Shown here one piece after another: positions 44,095-51,551 of a stretch of DNA of 51,551 nucleotides; position 1 is the stretch's first letter; the number at the start of each line of letters is the position of its first letter. This DNA is from Pseudomonas indica NBRC 103045 (GTDB taxonomy: Bacteria > Pseudomonadota > Gammaproteobacteria > Pseudomonadales > Pseudomonadaceae). Made by a program: the position numbers and the translations under genes. The stretch is from assembly GCF_002091635.1 (NCBI RefSeq), contig NZ_BDAC01000032.1, positions 1 to 51,551 of the forward strand, written 5' to 3'. The notes under the pieces are model-generated. The model was not told the origin of the DNA and made no database searches. It saw nothing but the letters and a program-made list of their open reading frames with translations.

Positions 44095-44718
44095 TCACTT
44101 GCGTTCGCGCACCACCGCCTTGTACCAGCCGAGGTGGTGCTTGCGCGCCCAGGCGCGGCTGACCCGGCCGTAGAGCATGGCGCCCACGGAGCCCTTGACC
44201 CAGATGGCGGCATAGATGTGGACGATGATGCTGAGGATGAGCACGAAGGCCGCCGCCGCATGCAGCAGGCTGGCCCAGCGCAGGGTCTCGATGCCGAACA
44301 TTGCGCTGAAGTACTGCCGCCAGATGATCACGCCGCTGACCACCAGTACCAGCATGCTCAGCACCAGCACCCAGAACAGCAGTTTCTGCCCGGCGTTGTA
44401 GCGCTCGACCTCCGGCAGGCGGTCTTCGCGGTTGCCGACCACGTCGCGCCATTGCCGCAGCCAGCGGGCGTCCCTGTCGTTCATGCGGTTGTGTCCGGCA
44501 AAGCGGATCGCCAGCCACAGGAACAGAAGGAACATCGCCAGGCCGAGGAACGGATGCAGGATGCGCGTCCAGGTGCCGCCGCCGAACAGCGCGGAGAGGC
44601 CGAACAGCGCCGGGTGGAACAGCGCCAGCCCGGACAGGCCGGCGAGGATGAAGAGAACCGCCACGGCCCAGTGGTTGCTCCGTTCGGAGGGGGTGTAGCG
44701 TTCGATGTCGTCGTTCAT
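44095..44718 (-). CDS. fdnI: Formate dehydrogenase cytochrome b556 (gamma) subunit
   Basis: 207 residues with four membrane segments (about 17-38, 53-71, 113-134, 150-171) and the histidines expected to hold two hemes b: SNHWAVAVL, LHPFLGLAM, LLHAAAAF and SIIVHIYAAIW. It anchors the FdnGH dimer to the periplasmic face and passes electrons from formate to quinone. It starts 200 bases after fdnH, an unusually long gap filled by repeats. Confidence 0.94.
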   Translation of the reverse strand: MNDDIERYTPSERSNHWAVAVLFILAGLSGLALFHPALFGLSALFGGGTWTRILHPFLGLAMFLLFLWLAIRFAGHNRMNDRDARWLRQWRDVVGNREDRLPEVERYNAGQKLLFWVLVLSMLVLVVSGVIIWRQYFSAMFGIETLRWASLLHAAAAFVLILSIIVHIYAAIWVKGSVGAMLYGRVSRAWARKHHLGWYKAVVRERK

Positions 44719-44805
44719 TGCGGTCTCCCGAATCGTTCAGGCCGCTGGGCCTGCTTCCGGCTGTACTTCATGGCTGGGTGCAGGTCCGTTTCGCCCTCTC
44801 CTCGG

Positions 44806-44909
44806 CCCTCTCCCATGAATGGGAGAGGGGGCGGACCGTGCAGGCGCCGACTCCGATACGCCCCACTCTTCCCCCTCACCCCTCACCCATCACGCCTCAC
44901 CCATCACGC
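44806..44909. repeat. Hairpin repeat and 14-base tandem repeat inside the fdn operon
   Basis: CCCTCTCCCAT and its complement (44806-44829) form an 11-bp stem of the same family as 28223-28248. Then CTCACCCATCACGC occurs twice in perfect tandem (44882-44895 and 44896-44909), after a partial CTCACCCCTCAC. They occupy the 200-base gap between fdnH and fdnI. Confidence 0.6.
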
Positions 44910-44918
44910 CCCGACTCC

Positions 44919-45842
44919 TCACTCCCTACCCTTCGGGTCCACCACATGCACCGACGGGTCGACCTCGTGGACGATGGGTTCTCCCGGCTCCGGGTCTTCC
45001 TCGACGCGGTTCGGGCCGACGCGCACGTAGTGGAAGAAGCCGGCCAGCACGGCGGCGCCCATGGCGAACAGGGCCAGGGGTTTGGTCACGCCTTTCCACA
45101 GGCTCACCAGCGGGCTGACGGCCGGTTCGTCCGGCAGGCTGCTGTAGAGCGAGGGCTGGTCGGCGTGGTGCAGCACGTACATGACGTGGGTGCCGCCGAC
45201 GCCGGCCGGGTCGTACAGGCCGGCGTGCTCGAAGCCGCGTTCCTTGAGGTCGGCGATGCGGCCGTCGGCGTGTTCGATCATGTCTTCCTTGCTGCCGAAG
45301 ACGATGGCGCCGGTCGGGCAGGTTTTCACGCAGGCCGGCTCCAGGCCCACCGCCACGCGGTCGGAGCAGAGGGTGCACTTGTAGGCCTTGTGGTCCTTCT
45401 GCGAGATGCGCGGGATGTTGAACGGGCAGCCGGTGATGCAGTAGCCGCAGCCGATGCACTTGTCCTGGTTGAAGTCGACGATGCCGTTGGCGTACTTGAC
45501 GATCGCGCCGGGGCTCGGGCAGGCCTTGAGGCAGCCCGGGTCCTCGCAGTGCATGCAGCCGTCCTTGCGGATCAGCCATTCGAGGTTGCCGGCCGGGTTT
45601 TCGTACTCGGCGAAGCGCATCACGGTCCAAGAGTCGGCGGTGAGGTCGATGGGGTTGTCGTAGACACCCAGGTTGGAGCCCACGTCGTCGCGCAGGTCGT
45701 TCCACTCCGAGCAGGCGACCTGGCAGGCCTTGCAGCCGATGCACTTGGAGGTGTCGATCAGCTTGGCCACCTCGCCGACCTGGCGCACCGAGGGCATCGG
45801 TGTGGTGGTGGCGGAACGGGCGATGATGTCTTGAGTGGCCAT
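44919..45842 (-). CDS. fdnH: Formate dehydrogenase iron-sulfur (beta) subunit
   Basis: 307 residues with four 4Fe-4S ferredoxin motifs: [35 protein letters not shown] and [20 protein letters not shown]. The C-terminal segment [20 protein letters not shown] is a single membrane helix that fixes it to FdnI. It carries electrons from the molybdenum/tungsten site of FdnG to the cytochrome. It begins one base after the fdnG stop. Confidence 0.96.
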   Translation of the reverse strand: MATQDIIARSATTTPMPSVRQVGEVAKLIDTSKCIGCKACQVACSEWNDLRDDVGSNLGVYDNPIDLTADSWTVMRFAEYENPAGNLEWLIRKDGCMHCEDPGCLKACPSPGAIVKYANGIVDFNQDKCIGCGYCITGCPFNIPRISQKDHKAYKCTLCSDRVAVGLEPACVKTCPTGAIVFGSKEDMIEHADGRIADLKERGFEHAGLYDPAGVGGTHVMYVLHHADQPSLYSSLPDEPAVSPLVSLWKGVTKPLALFAMGAAVLAGFFHYVRVGPNRVEEDPEPGEPIVHEVDPSVHVVDPKGRE

Positions 45843-45843
45843 G

Positions 45844-48800
45844 TCACACCTTCTCCACGTTCACCAGGAACGACTTGAACTCCGGCGTCTGGGTGTTGGC
45901 GTCGCCGACGAAGGGGGTCAGGGTGTTGGTCAGGTAACCGTTCCTGGCCACGCCGGTGAAGCCCCAGTGCAGCGGGATGCCCACCTGGTGCACGGTCTTG
46001 CCGTCCACGGTCAGCGGCTTGAGGCGCTTGGTGACCACCGCCACGGCCTTGATGAAGCCACGGTTGGAGGACACCTTGACCCGCTGTCCGGCCTGGATGC
46101 CGAGTTCCTTGGCCAGCGCCTCGCCGATCTCGACGAACTGCTCCGGCTGGGTGATGGCGTTGAGACGGCTGTGCTTGGTCCAGAAGTGGAAGTGCTCGGT
46201 CAGCCGGTAGGTGGTCGCCGCGTAGGGGAACTCGTCGGCCTTGCCGAACAGTTCGAGGTCGTTCTGGAACACCCGCGCCGCCGGGTTGCTGGTCACGCCG
46301 GGCTTGTCCGGGTGCAGCGGGTTGCGACCGATGGGGGTTTCGAACGGCTCGTAGTGCTCGGGGAACGGGCCTTCGGCCATCTTGTCCACGGCGAACAGCC
46401 GCGCCACGCCTTCCGGGTTCATGATGAACGGGTTCATGCCCGCGTCCGGCGGCGAGTCGGGCTTGAAGTCCGGCACGTCGGTGCCGCCCCAGGCCGTGCC
46501 GTTCCACCACACCAGGCGCTTCTTCCGTGGGTCCCAGGGTTTGCCCGAGGGGTCGGCCGAGGCGCGGTTGTAGAGGATGCGTCGGTTGGCCGGCCAGGCC
46601 CAGGCCCAGCCGAGGGTCTGGCCCATGCCGTAGGGGTCGGCGTTGTCGCGCCGCGCCATCTGGTTGCCCAGTTGGGTCCAGGAGCCGCAGAAGATCCAGC
46701 AGCCGCTGGCGGTGGAGCCGTCGGCACGGAGCTGGGCGAAGCCAGCCAGTTGCTCGCCAGCCTTGGCCAGCACGGCGCCGGTGGCCGGGTCGGTGACGTC
46801 GGCCAGGGCCTTGCCGTTGAACTCGCGGGCGATCTCGTCCGGCCCCGGCTCGTCCGGGCGCAGGTAGCTCCAGTCGATGTTGAGGATCGGGTCGGGGAAG
46901 GCGCCGCCTTCCTTGCGATACAGCTCGCGCAGGCGATGGAACAGCCCGCCCATGATGGCGATGTCGGTGCGCGCCTGGCCGGGCGGCTCGGCGCCCTTCC
47001 AGTGCCACTGCAGCCAGCGCCCGCTGTTGACCAGGGAGCCGTCTTCCTCGGCGAAGCAGGTGGTGGGCAGGCGGATCACCGTGGTCTGGATCGCCGCCGT
47101 GTCGACGTCGTTGTAGTCGCCGGCGTTGCGCCAGAACTCGGAGGTCTCGGTGGCCAGCGGGTCCATCACCACCAGGTACTTGAGCTTGGCCAGCGCGGCG
47201 CCGACCTTGGCCTTGTTGGGGAACGAGGCGATGGGGTTGAAGCCCTGGCAGAAGTAGCCGTTGATCTTGCCCTGGTACATCAGGTCGAAGACCTTGAGCA
47301 CGTCGTAGCCGGGGGTGTCCAGCTTGGGCAGCCAGTCGTAGCCCCAGTTATTCTCGGCGGTGGCGTTCTTGCCGTACCAGGCCTTCATCAGGCTGACGTG
47401 GAATTTCTCGTAGTTCTGCCAGTAGGAAAGCTGCCCCGGCCGCAGCGGTTTCTGCGTGCGCTTGGCGATGTAGGCGGCATAGTCCTGTTCGGCGTCGCCG
47501 GGCAGGGTGAGGTAGCCCGGCAGCAGGTTGGAGAGCAGGCCCAGGTCGGTCAGCCCCTGGATGTTGGAGTGGCCGCGCAGGGCGTTCATGCCGCCGCCGG
47601 GCATGCCGATGTTGCCGAGCAGCAGTTGCAGCATGGCGCCGGTGCGGATCATCTGCGAGCCCGTCGAGTGCTGGGTCCAGCCGAGGGCGTACATGATGGT
47701 CATCACCTTGTCCGGGGCGGAGGCCTCGGCGATGGTGTCCCAGACCTTGAGCATCAGCTCCTTCGGCGTGCCGCAGATGCTGCTGACCACCTCGGGGGTA
47801 TAGCGGCTGTAGTGCTGCTTGAGCAGGTTGAACACGCAGCGCGGGTGGCTGAGCGTCGGATCGACCACGGCGAAGCCGTCCTCGCCGATCTCGTAGCCCC
47901 AGGCTGACTTGTCGCCGTAGCGCCGCTGGCTGGCGTCGTAGCCGCTGAACAGGCCGTTCTCGAAGGTGAAGCCTTCACGCACGATGAACGACGCATCGGT
48001 GTAATTGCGCACGTACTCGTGCTGGATCTTGTCGTTGCTGATCAAGTGGTAGATCAGCCCGCCGAGGAAGGCGATGTCCGTCCCGGTGCGGATCGGCGCG
48101 TACAGGTCCGCCACCGAGGCGGAGCGGTTGAAGCGCGGATCGACCACGATCAGCCGGGCCTTGTTGTGCGCCTTGGCTTCGGTCACCCACTTGAAGCCGC
48201 AGGGGTGGGCTTCGGCAGCGTTGCCGCCCATGATCAGCACGAGGTCGGCATTCTGGATGTCGGCCCAGTGGTTGGTCATGGCGCCACGGCCAAACGTCGG
48301 GGCAAGACTTGCCACCGTCGGGCCGTGTCAGACACGCGCTTGGTTATCGAACCCCAGTATGCCGAGGGAACGTACCACCTTGTGGGTGATGTACCCCGCC
48401 TCGTTCGAGGATGCCGAGGCGGCGAGGAATCCGGTGGTCAGCCAGCGGTTGACCGTCTGGCCCTGCTCGTTGCGCTCGATGAAGTTGGCGTCGCGGTCCT
48501 CTTTCATCAGCTTGGCGATGCGGTCCAGGGCGTCGTCCCACTCCAGGCGCTTCCATTCGTTGGAGCCGGGCTCGCGAATCTGCGGGTACTTCAGCCGGTT
48601 GGGGCTGTGCACGAAATCCAGCAGGCCGGCGCCTTTCGGGCAGAGGGTGCCGCGGTTGACCGGATGGTCGGCATCGCCCTCGATGTGGATGATTTCCTGG
48701 ACCACGTTTTTGCCGCCGTCGCCCTGGCTGTACATGATCAGCCCGCAGCCGACGGAGCAATAAGGACAGGTGTTGCGCGTCTCACGGGTGCTCGCCAGTT

Positions 48801-48918
48801 TGAAGTGGCGAACCTGGTCGGCGAAGGCAGCCGGTGGAGCCATGCCCAGCGCCGCCATGCTCGATCCCCCAAGGCCGACCGCACAGACCTTGAAGAATTG
48901 CCGACGGTTCATATCCAT
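45844..48918 (-). CDS. fdnG: Formate dehydrogenase catalytic (alpha) subunit, selenoprotein
   Basis: 1024 residues when the in-frame UGA at 48328-48330 is read as selenocysteine; simple gene calling splits it into 48328-48918 and 45844-48315. The context ARV[18 protein letters not shown] matches E. coli FdnG. The N-terminus [18 protein letters not shown] is a twin-arginine signal, so the folded enzyme is exported to the periplasm. TCPYCSVGC begins the 4Fe-4S site, and the rest is the molybdopterin (bis-MGD) domain ending [29 protein letters not shown] before the ATG supports the start. It oxidises formate and is first in the fdnGHI-fdhE-selAB series. Confidence 0.96.
48285..48330 (-). promoter_or_regulatory. 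SECIS element in fdnG mRNA
   Basis: Starting at the UGA, the message can fold with outer arms CACGGCC and GGCCGTG and an upper stem GGTGGCA/TGCCCC closing the loop AGTCT, close to the E. coli fdnG/fdhF SECIS with its GGUCU loop. SelB should bind this hairpin to direct selenocysteine insertion. Confidence 0.85.
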
Positions 48919-48974
48919 CGTTGTTCTCCTGCATCAGGCTTGGAGCGGGTACAAGCGAGCCCGCTCAACCCATA

Positions 48975-49002
48975 ACCCTAGCCAAGACAAGGGAATTGGC
49001 AA
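48975..49002 (-). promoter_or_regulatory. Possible fdnG promoter
   Basis: On the minus strand TTGCCA (49002-48997) and TAGGGT (48980-48975) are 16 bases apart, about 57 bases before the fdnG start. No Anr/FNR or NarL box is evident nearby. Weak match, so tentative. Confidence 0.35.
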
Positions 49003-49095
49003 ATCGCCATCCGCGCGGGGCCGCGCATCGTTACCCTGATGCGGATATGTTCGACCACTTCGGTGCCGATCAGCCCCAGCAAACTCGCCGGGCTG

Positions 49096-50067
49096 CTACC
49101 GATCGGCGCCGGTATCTGGCTGATCCGCTGACCGGCCGCCCCGGCCGAAGGCGTAGAACAGATTGGGTTCGCTGACCAGGTAAAGGTTGCCCCGCTCGTC
49201 GAAGGTCATGCCTTCGGCCTGCGGCACGCCGTTGTCGAGCCCGGCGAAACCGCCGAACAACGAGCGCAGGCCAATCAGACGGCCGTTGCGGTCCAGCTCC
49301 ATCAGCAGCTTCGATTCGTCGCTGAGCAACACCAGATGCCCGCTGCCCGCGTCGAAATGCACCGCCGACAGGTCGCGGGCCGGCAGGTCCTTCACCCACG
49401 CCTCGCGATCGATCACCTGCAGGCCGAACGCGCCGTCGAGGCTGGCCTTGAGCCCGCGAATCTCGTAGAGCTTGATCGGCGAATGTTCCTTGGCGACGAA
49501 CAGGCGATCGCCGGCACGGTCGTAGCCGACGCCTTCGAAGCCATTGTTGTCGACCTCGCCGAGGCTGAGTGTCAGGCTGCGCGCATCGCTACGGAACAGC
49601 GGACCGGGGCGCTCCGGCACGGGGACCACCAGCAGCGCCTGGCTGCGCTCCTCGATCACCAGCAGCAGGTCGTCGCCCAGGTAGGTGAGGTCTTCGACGT
49701 CGGAAAACCCGCTGAGCGGATAGCGTCCGAGGAATTCGCCCTCCTTGCCCAGGGCGATCAGTTCCTCCGGGTTGTTCACCACTGCCCAGAAGCGGTCGCG
49801 CCGCTCGTCATAGGCCAGCCCGGAAAGGTTCTTGTCCACCGTCTCCACCGCCAGCGCCTCAGTGAGGACCCGGTACTCCGGCAGGCGCAGACCGCGTGAC
49901 GCCTCAGCGCCCGAGTGCCAGGCGGTTCTCAGCCAGAAGTAGACCCGCTCGTCGAGGTGCAGGAGGCGCACCTGATAGAACGACAGCAGACCGAAGAGCA
50001 GCAGCGCCCATTTCCATGGACCGAGGACAGGCAGCTTTCCCAGCAGCCCCTTGGCGGCAGCGTACAT
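49096..50067 (-). CDS. SdiA-regulated-type beta-propeller protein
   Basis: 323 residues. A short cytoplasmic start (MYAAAKGLLGKLPVLGP) is followed by one membrane segment (WKWALLLFGLLSFYQ) and a large periplasmic domain of repeated blades: NLSGLAYDERRDRFWAVVNN, FSDVEDLTYLGDDLLLVIEE, NNGFEGVGYDRAGDRLFVAK, PQAEGMTFDERGNLYLVSEP. This matches the SdiA-regulated family (PF06977). Function is not established. GAGAACCGCCG before the ATG supports the start. It is 177 bases from, and points toward, fdnG, which has its own start upstream; the two are not necessarily linked. Confidence 0.82.
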   Translation of the reverse strand: MYAAAKGLLGKLPVLGPWKWALLLFGLLSFYQVRLLHLDERVYFWLRTAWHSGAEASRGLRLPEYRVLTEALAVETVDKNLSGLAYDERRDRFWAVVNNPEELIALGKEGEFLGRYPLSGFSDVEDLTYLGDDLLLVIEERSQALLVVPVPERPGPLFRSDARSLTLSLGEVDNNGFEGVGYDRAGDRLFVAKEHSPIKLYEIRGLKASLDGAFGLQVIDREAWVKDLPARDLSAVHFDAGSGHLVLLSDESKLLMELDRNGRLIGLRSLFGGFAGLDNGVPQAEGMTFDERGNLYLVSEPNLFYAFGRGGRSADQPDTGADR

Positions 50068-50229
50068 CGGCGGTTCTCGCGCTTTGGGGTGGAAGGCAGT
50101 CTGTCCGAGTTATGTTTCAGCCTGACGAGCGACCGACGCCGGCCGTCAAAATCAGGCTTTCGGATAAATGACATGGTGGCAATTTGCATCTAGCGTGATA
50201 CAAAGCGCCTATGCTCAACCCTGCCGTTC

Positions 50230-50239
50230 TGTGATCACA
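50230..50239. promoter_or_regulatory. Short palindrome next to the GGDEF start codon
   Basis: TGTGATCACA, a 5+5 palindrome, lies seven bases before the ATG at 50247. It resembles a CRP/Vfr site with no central spacer, so its meaning is unclear. No standard ribosome-binding site precedes this gene. Confidence 0.3.
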
Positions 50240-50246
50240 AATTCCG

Positions 50247-51380
50247 ATGACCGACGCCGAGATTCCCCGTCAGCTGGACGCCTTTACCCTGTGGCGGGAA
50301 GCCGTGGACATGCGTTCGCGCTCGCGCCTGGGCGGCTTCTACTACCTGTTCGCCTGGCTGCTGGTCTGGGGATTCAGTGCGGCGCCCATGGCGAACTGGC
50401 CTGCGGGCCTCGGGCTCGGCCTGTTGTTCGGCCTGACCCTGGCCCTGCGCTGGCTGCACGACCTGCCGACGAGCCATGACCCCGATCTGCTGCGGCACTG
50501 GATGAAGCGCCGCTGGCAGTTGATCCACTTCACCTCGCTGGCCTGGGGCCTGGTCCAGGCCTGGGTGCTGCTCGACGAGGCCTACCGGGACACGCGGCTG
50601 ATCGCCACGCTCAGCACCATCGCCTTCAGCACGGCGATGGTCTCCACCTTCGCCATGAATCGCCGCTGTTGCGCCCTGGCCATCCTGCTGCTGTACCTGC
50701 CCGGGCTGATCAGCCTGAGCCGGGACGATGGAAATCTCGGCGAGCTGGTGACCCTGACTTTCTACTTCAGCTACCTGCTGCTGGCGCTCAACCGCAGCCA
50801 TACGGACTACCACGGCAACCTCGCGCTGGAGTTGCAACTGATCGAGCAGCGCGACCGCCTCGACACCCTCAGCCGCACTGACAGCCTCACGCAGCTGGGT
50901 AACCGCTACCAGTTCAACAACCTGTTCCCGTCCATGGTCGCGGCAGCCCAGCGCCAGCGCGGCTCGCTGGCGCTGGTGCTGCTGGATATCGATTACTTCA
51001 AGCACGTGAACGACAACTTCGGCCACACCGCCGGCGACCTCTGCCTGCAACACTTCGCCGAGCGCATGCGCCAGGTGTTCCGCCGCGACAGCGACGCCCT
51101 GCTGCGCCTGGGCGGCGAGGAGTTCGGCGTGCTGATGCCGGACACCAGCCTGGAGCAGGCCCAGTCGCTGGCCGAAAGCTTCCGGCAGAACCTGATCCAC
51201 CGGGGTTTCGAGGTGCAGGGGCGCACCCTGCCGCTGACCGCCAGCCTCGGCGTGGGCTGCTTCGAGCCCGGCCAGGACAGCGCGGAATCCTTCTTCAAAC
51301 GCGTCGACGATGCGCTGTACAAGGCCAAGGCCACCGGCCGCGATCGCATGGTCCTGGCCAGTTACGCCTCGGCCCAGTAG
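50247..51380 (+). CDS. Membrane-bound diguanylate cyclase
   Basis: 377 residues. The N-terminal half has about five or six hydrophobic segments (FYYLFAWLLVWGFSAAP, WPAGLGLGLLFGLTLAL, LAILLLYLPGLISL and others) resembling a MASE-type membrane sensor. The C-terminal GGDEF domain (about 205-370) reads TLSRTDSLTQLGNRYQFNNL, LLDIDYFKHVNDNFGHTAGD and the active site LGGEEFGVL. An inhibitory I-site RDSD lies exactly five residues before GGEEF, so product feedback is likely. It should make cyclic di-GMP, and the signal sensed is unknown. Divergent from the beta-propeller gene. Confidence 0.92.
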   Translation: MTDAEIPRQLDAFTLWREAVDMRSRSRLGGFYYLFAWLLVWGFSAAPMANWPAGLGLGLLFGLTLALRWLHDLPTSHDPDLLRHWMKRRWQLIHFTSLAWGLVQAWVLLDEAYRDTRLIATLSTIAFSTAMVSTFAMNRRCCALAILLLYLPGLISLSRDDGNLGELVTLTFYFSYLLLALNRSHTDYHGNLALELQLIEQRDRLDTLSRTDSLTQLGNRYQFNNLFPSMVAAAQRQRGSLALVLLDIDYFKHVNDNFGHTAGDLCLQHFAERMRQVFRRDSDALLRLGGEEFGVLMPDTSLEQAQSLAESFRQNLIHRGFEVQGRTLPLTASLGVGCFEPGQDSAESFFKRVDDALYKAKATGRDRMVLASYASAQ

Positions 51381-51412
51381 GCCGACTTCATTCGACCAAC
51401 CCCATCACCGAC

Positions 51413-51514
51413 GGGCGAATAAATTCGCCCCTACACAGGATTTGCAGCCCGGATAAGCGGAGCGCAATCCGGGGATTCACCGCGCTCCCGGATTGCGCTG
51501 GGGCTTATCCAGGC
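51413..51514. repeat. REP cluster at the right end
   Basis: GGGCGAATAAATTCGCCC followed by CTAC (51413-51434) is first family. GCCCGGATAAGCGGAGCG (from 51447) and its inverse CCCGGATTGCGCTGGGGCTT (from 51488) are a facing pair of the second family. Confidence 0.7.
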
Positions 51515-51551
51515 TTGTATGTTCCTCAGGCACTCTAAAGTGAAAGGGCAA

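Noticed and set aside
48315-48330. Stop codon splitting fdnG, as if a pseudogene
   Set aside because: The UGA sits in the conserved selenocysteine context before [10 protein letters not shown] and is followed by a SECIS-like hairpin, with selA, selB and selC downstream.

Overview
This 51.6 kb window is high-GC chromosomal DNA from a Pseudomonas, most likely of the aeruginosa/nitroreducens/citronellolis group. Its left part follows the gene order I recall around P. aeruginosa PA4021-PA4044: regulator, aldehyde dehydrogenase, ethanolamine permease, eutBC, acetyltransferase, ppa, xseB, ispA and dxs. The right part matches the selB-selA-fdhE-fdnIHG block. I ran no database search; every family name rests on motifs read in the translations and on recalled knowledge.

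Layout. 1-122 is the 5' end of a vgrG (type VI secretion spike) on the minus strand. 533-866 is a small hypothetical gene with an overlapping upstream mini-ORF. 900-8643 is an ethanolamine catabolic regulon: a divergent sigma-54 activator (EatR-like), an aldehyde dehydrogenase and an ethanolamine permease, each of the last two with a good -24/-12 promoter, then eutB and eutC. 8811-16394 holds an acetyltransferase, a MITE, a tail-anchored degenerate phosphatase/kinase fusion, an MtfA-like peptidase, ppa, an isochorismatase-like hydrolase, a lone periplasmic binding protein, a small lipoprotein and a TauE-type permease. 16473-23912 carries xseB-ispA, a single-chain biotin carboxylase/BCCP/carboxyltransferase with an epoxide-hydrolase-like neighbour, and dxs. 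23955-26139 is a cobalamin riboswitch followed by btuB. 26255-28965 holds a DUF4136-like lipoprotein, an acetyltransferase, a DsrE-like protein, a GcvH-like lipoyl protein and a GrpB-family protein.

The accessory region is about 28.1-36.7 kb. It is lower in GC and full of REP palindromes and operator-like inverted repeats. It holds a hipA-hipB pair in inverted gene order, an orphan HipB-like regulator followed by what looks like a deleted partner, a BRCT-domain protein of unfamiliar architecture lying between direct repeats, four tandem copies of an ~80-residue regulator domain in three genes, two small phage-like genes, and a P-loop ATPase. It is the best place in the window to look for an undescribed system, probably defence or phage derived, but I cannot assign a function.

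36.9-39.2 kb is a universal stress protein/SulP transporter operon. 39.65-48.9 kb, all on the minus strand, is a complete selenocysteine module read fdnG-fdnH-fdnI-fdhE-selA-selB-selC: a formate dehydrogenase whose alpha subunit contains an in-frame UGA with a SECIS hairpin, its maturation factor, and the tRNA, synthase and elongation factor needed to read that codon (selD is not in the window). The window ends with an SdiA-regulated-type beta-propeller protein and a membrane GGDEF protein.

Metabolic links: EutBC is adenosylcobalamin dependent and the window also carries a riboswitch-controlled B12 receptor. Acetaldehyde from EutBC is removed by the co-regulated aldehyde dehydrogenase.
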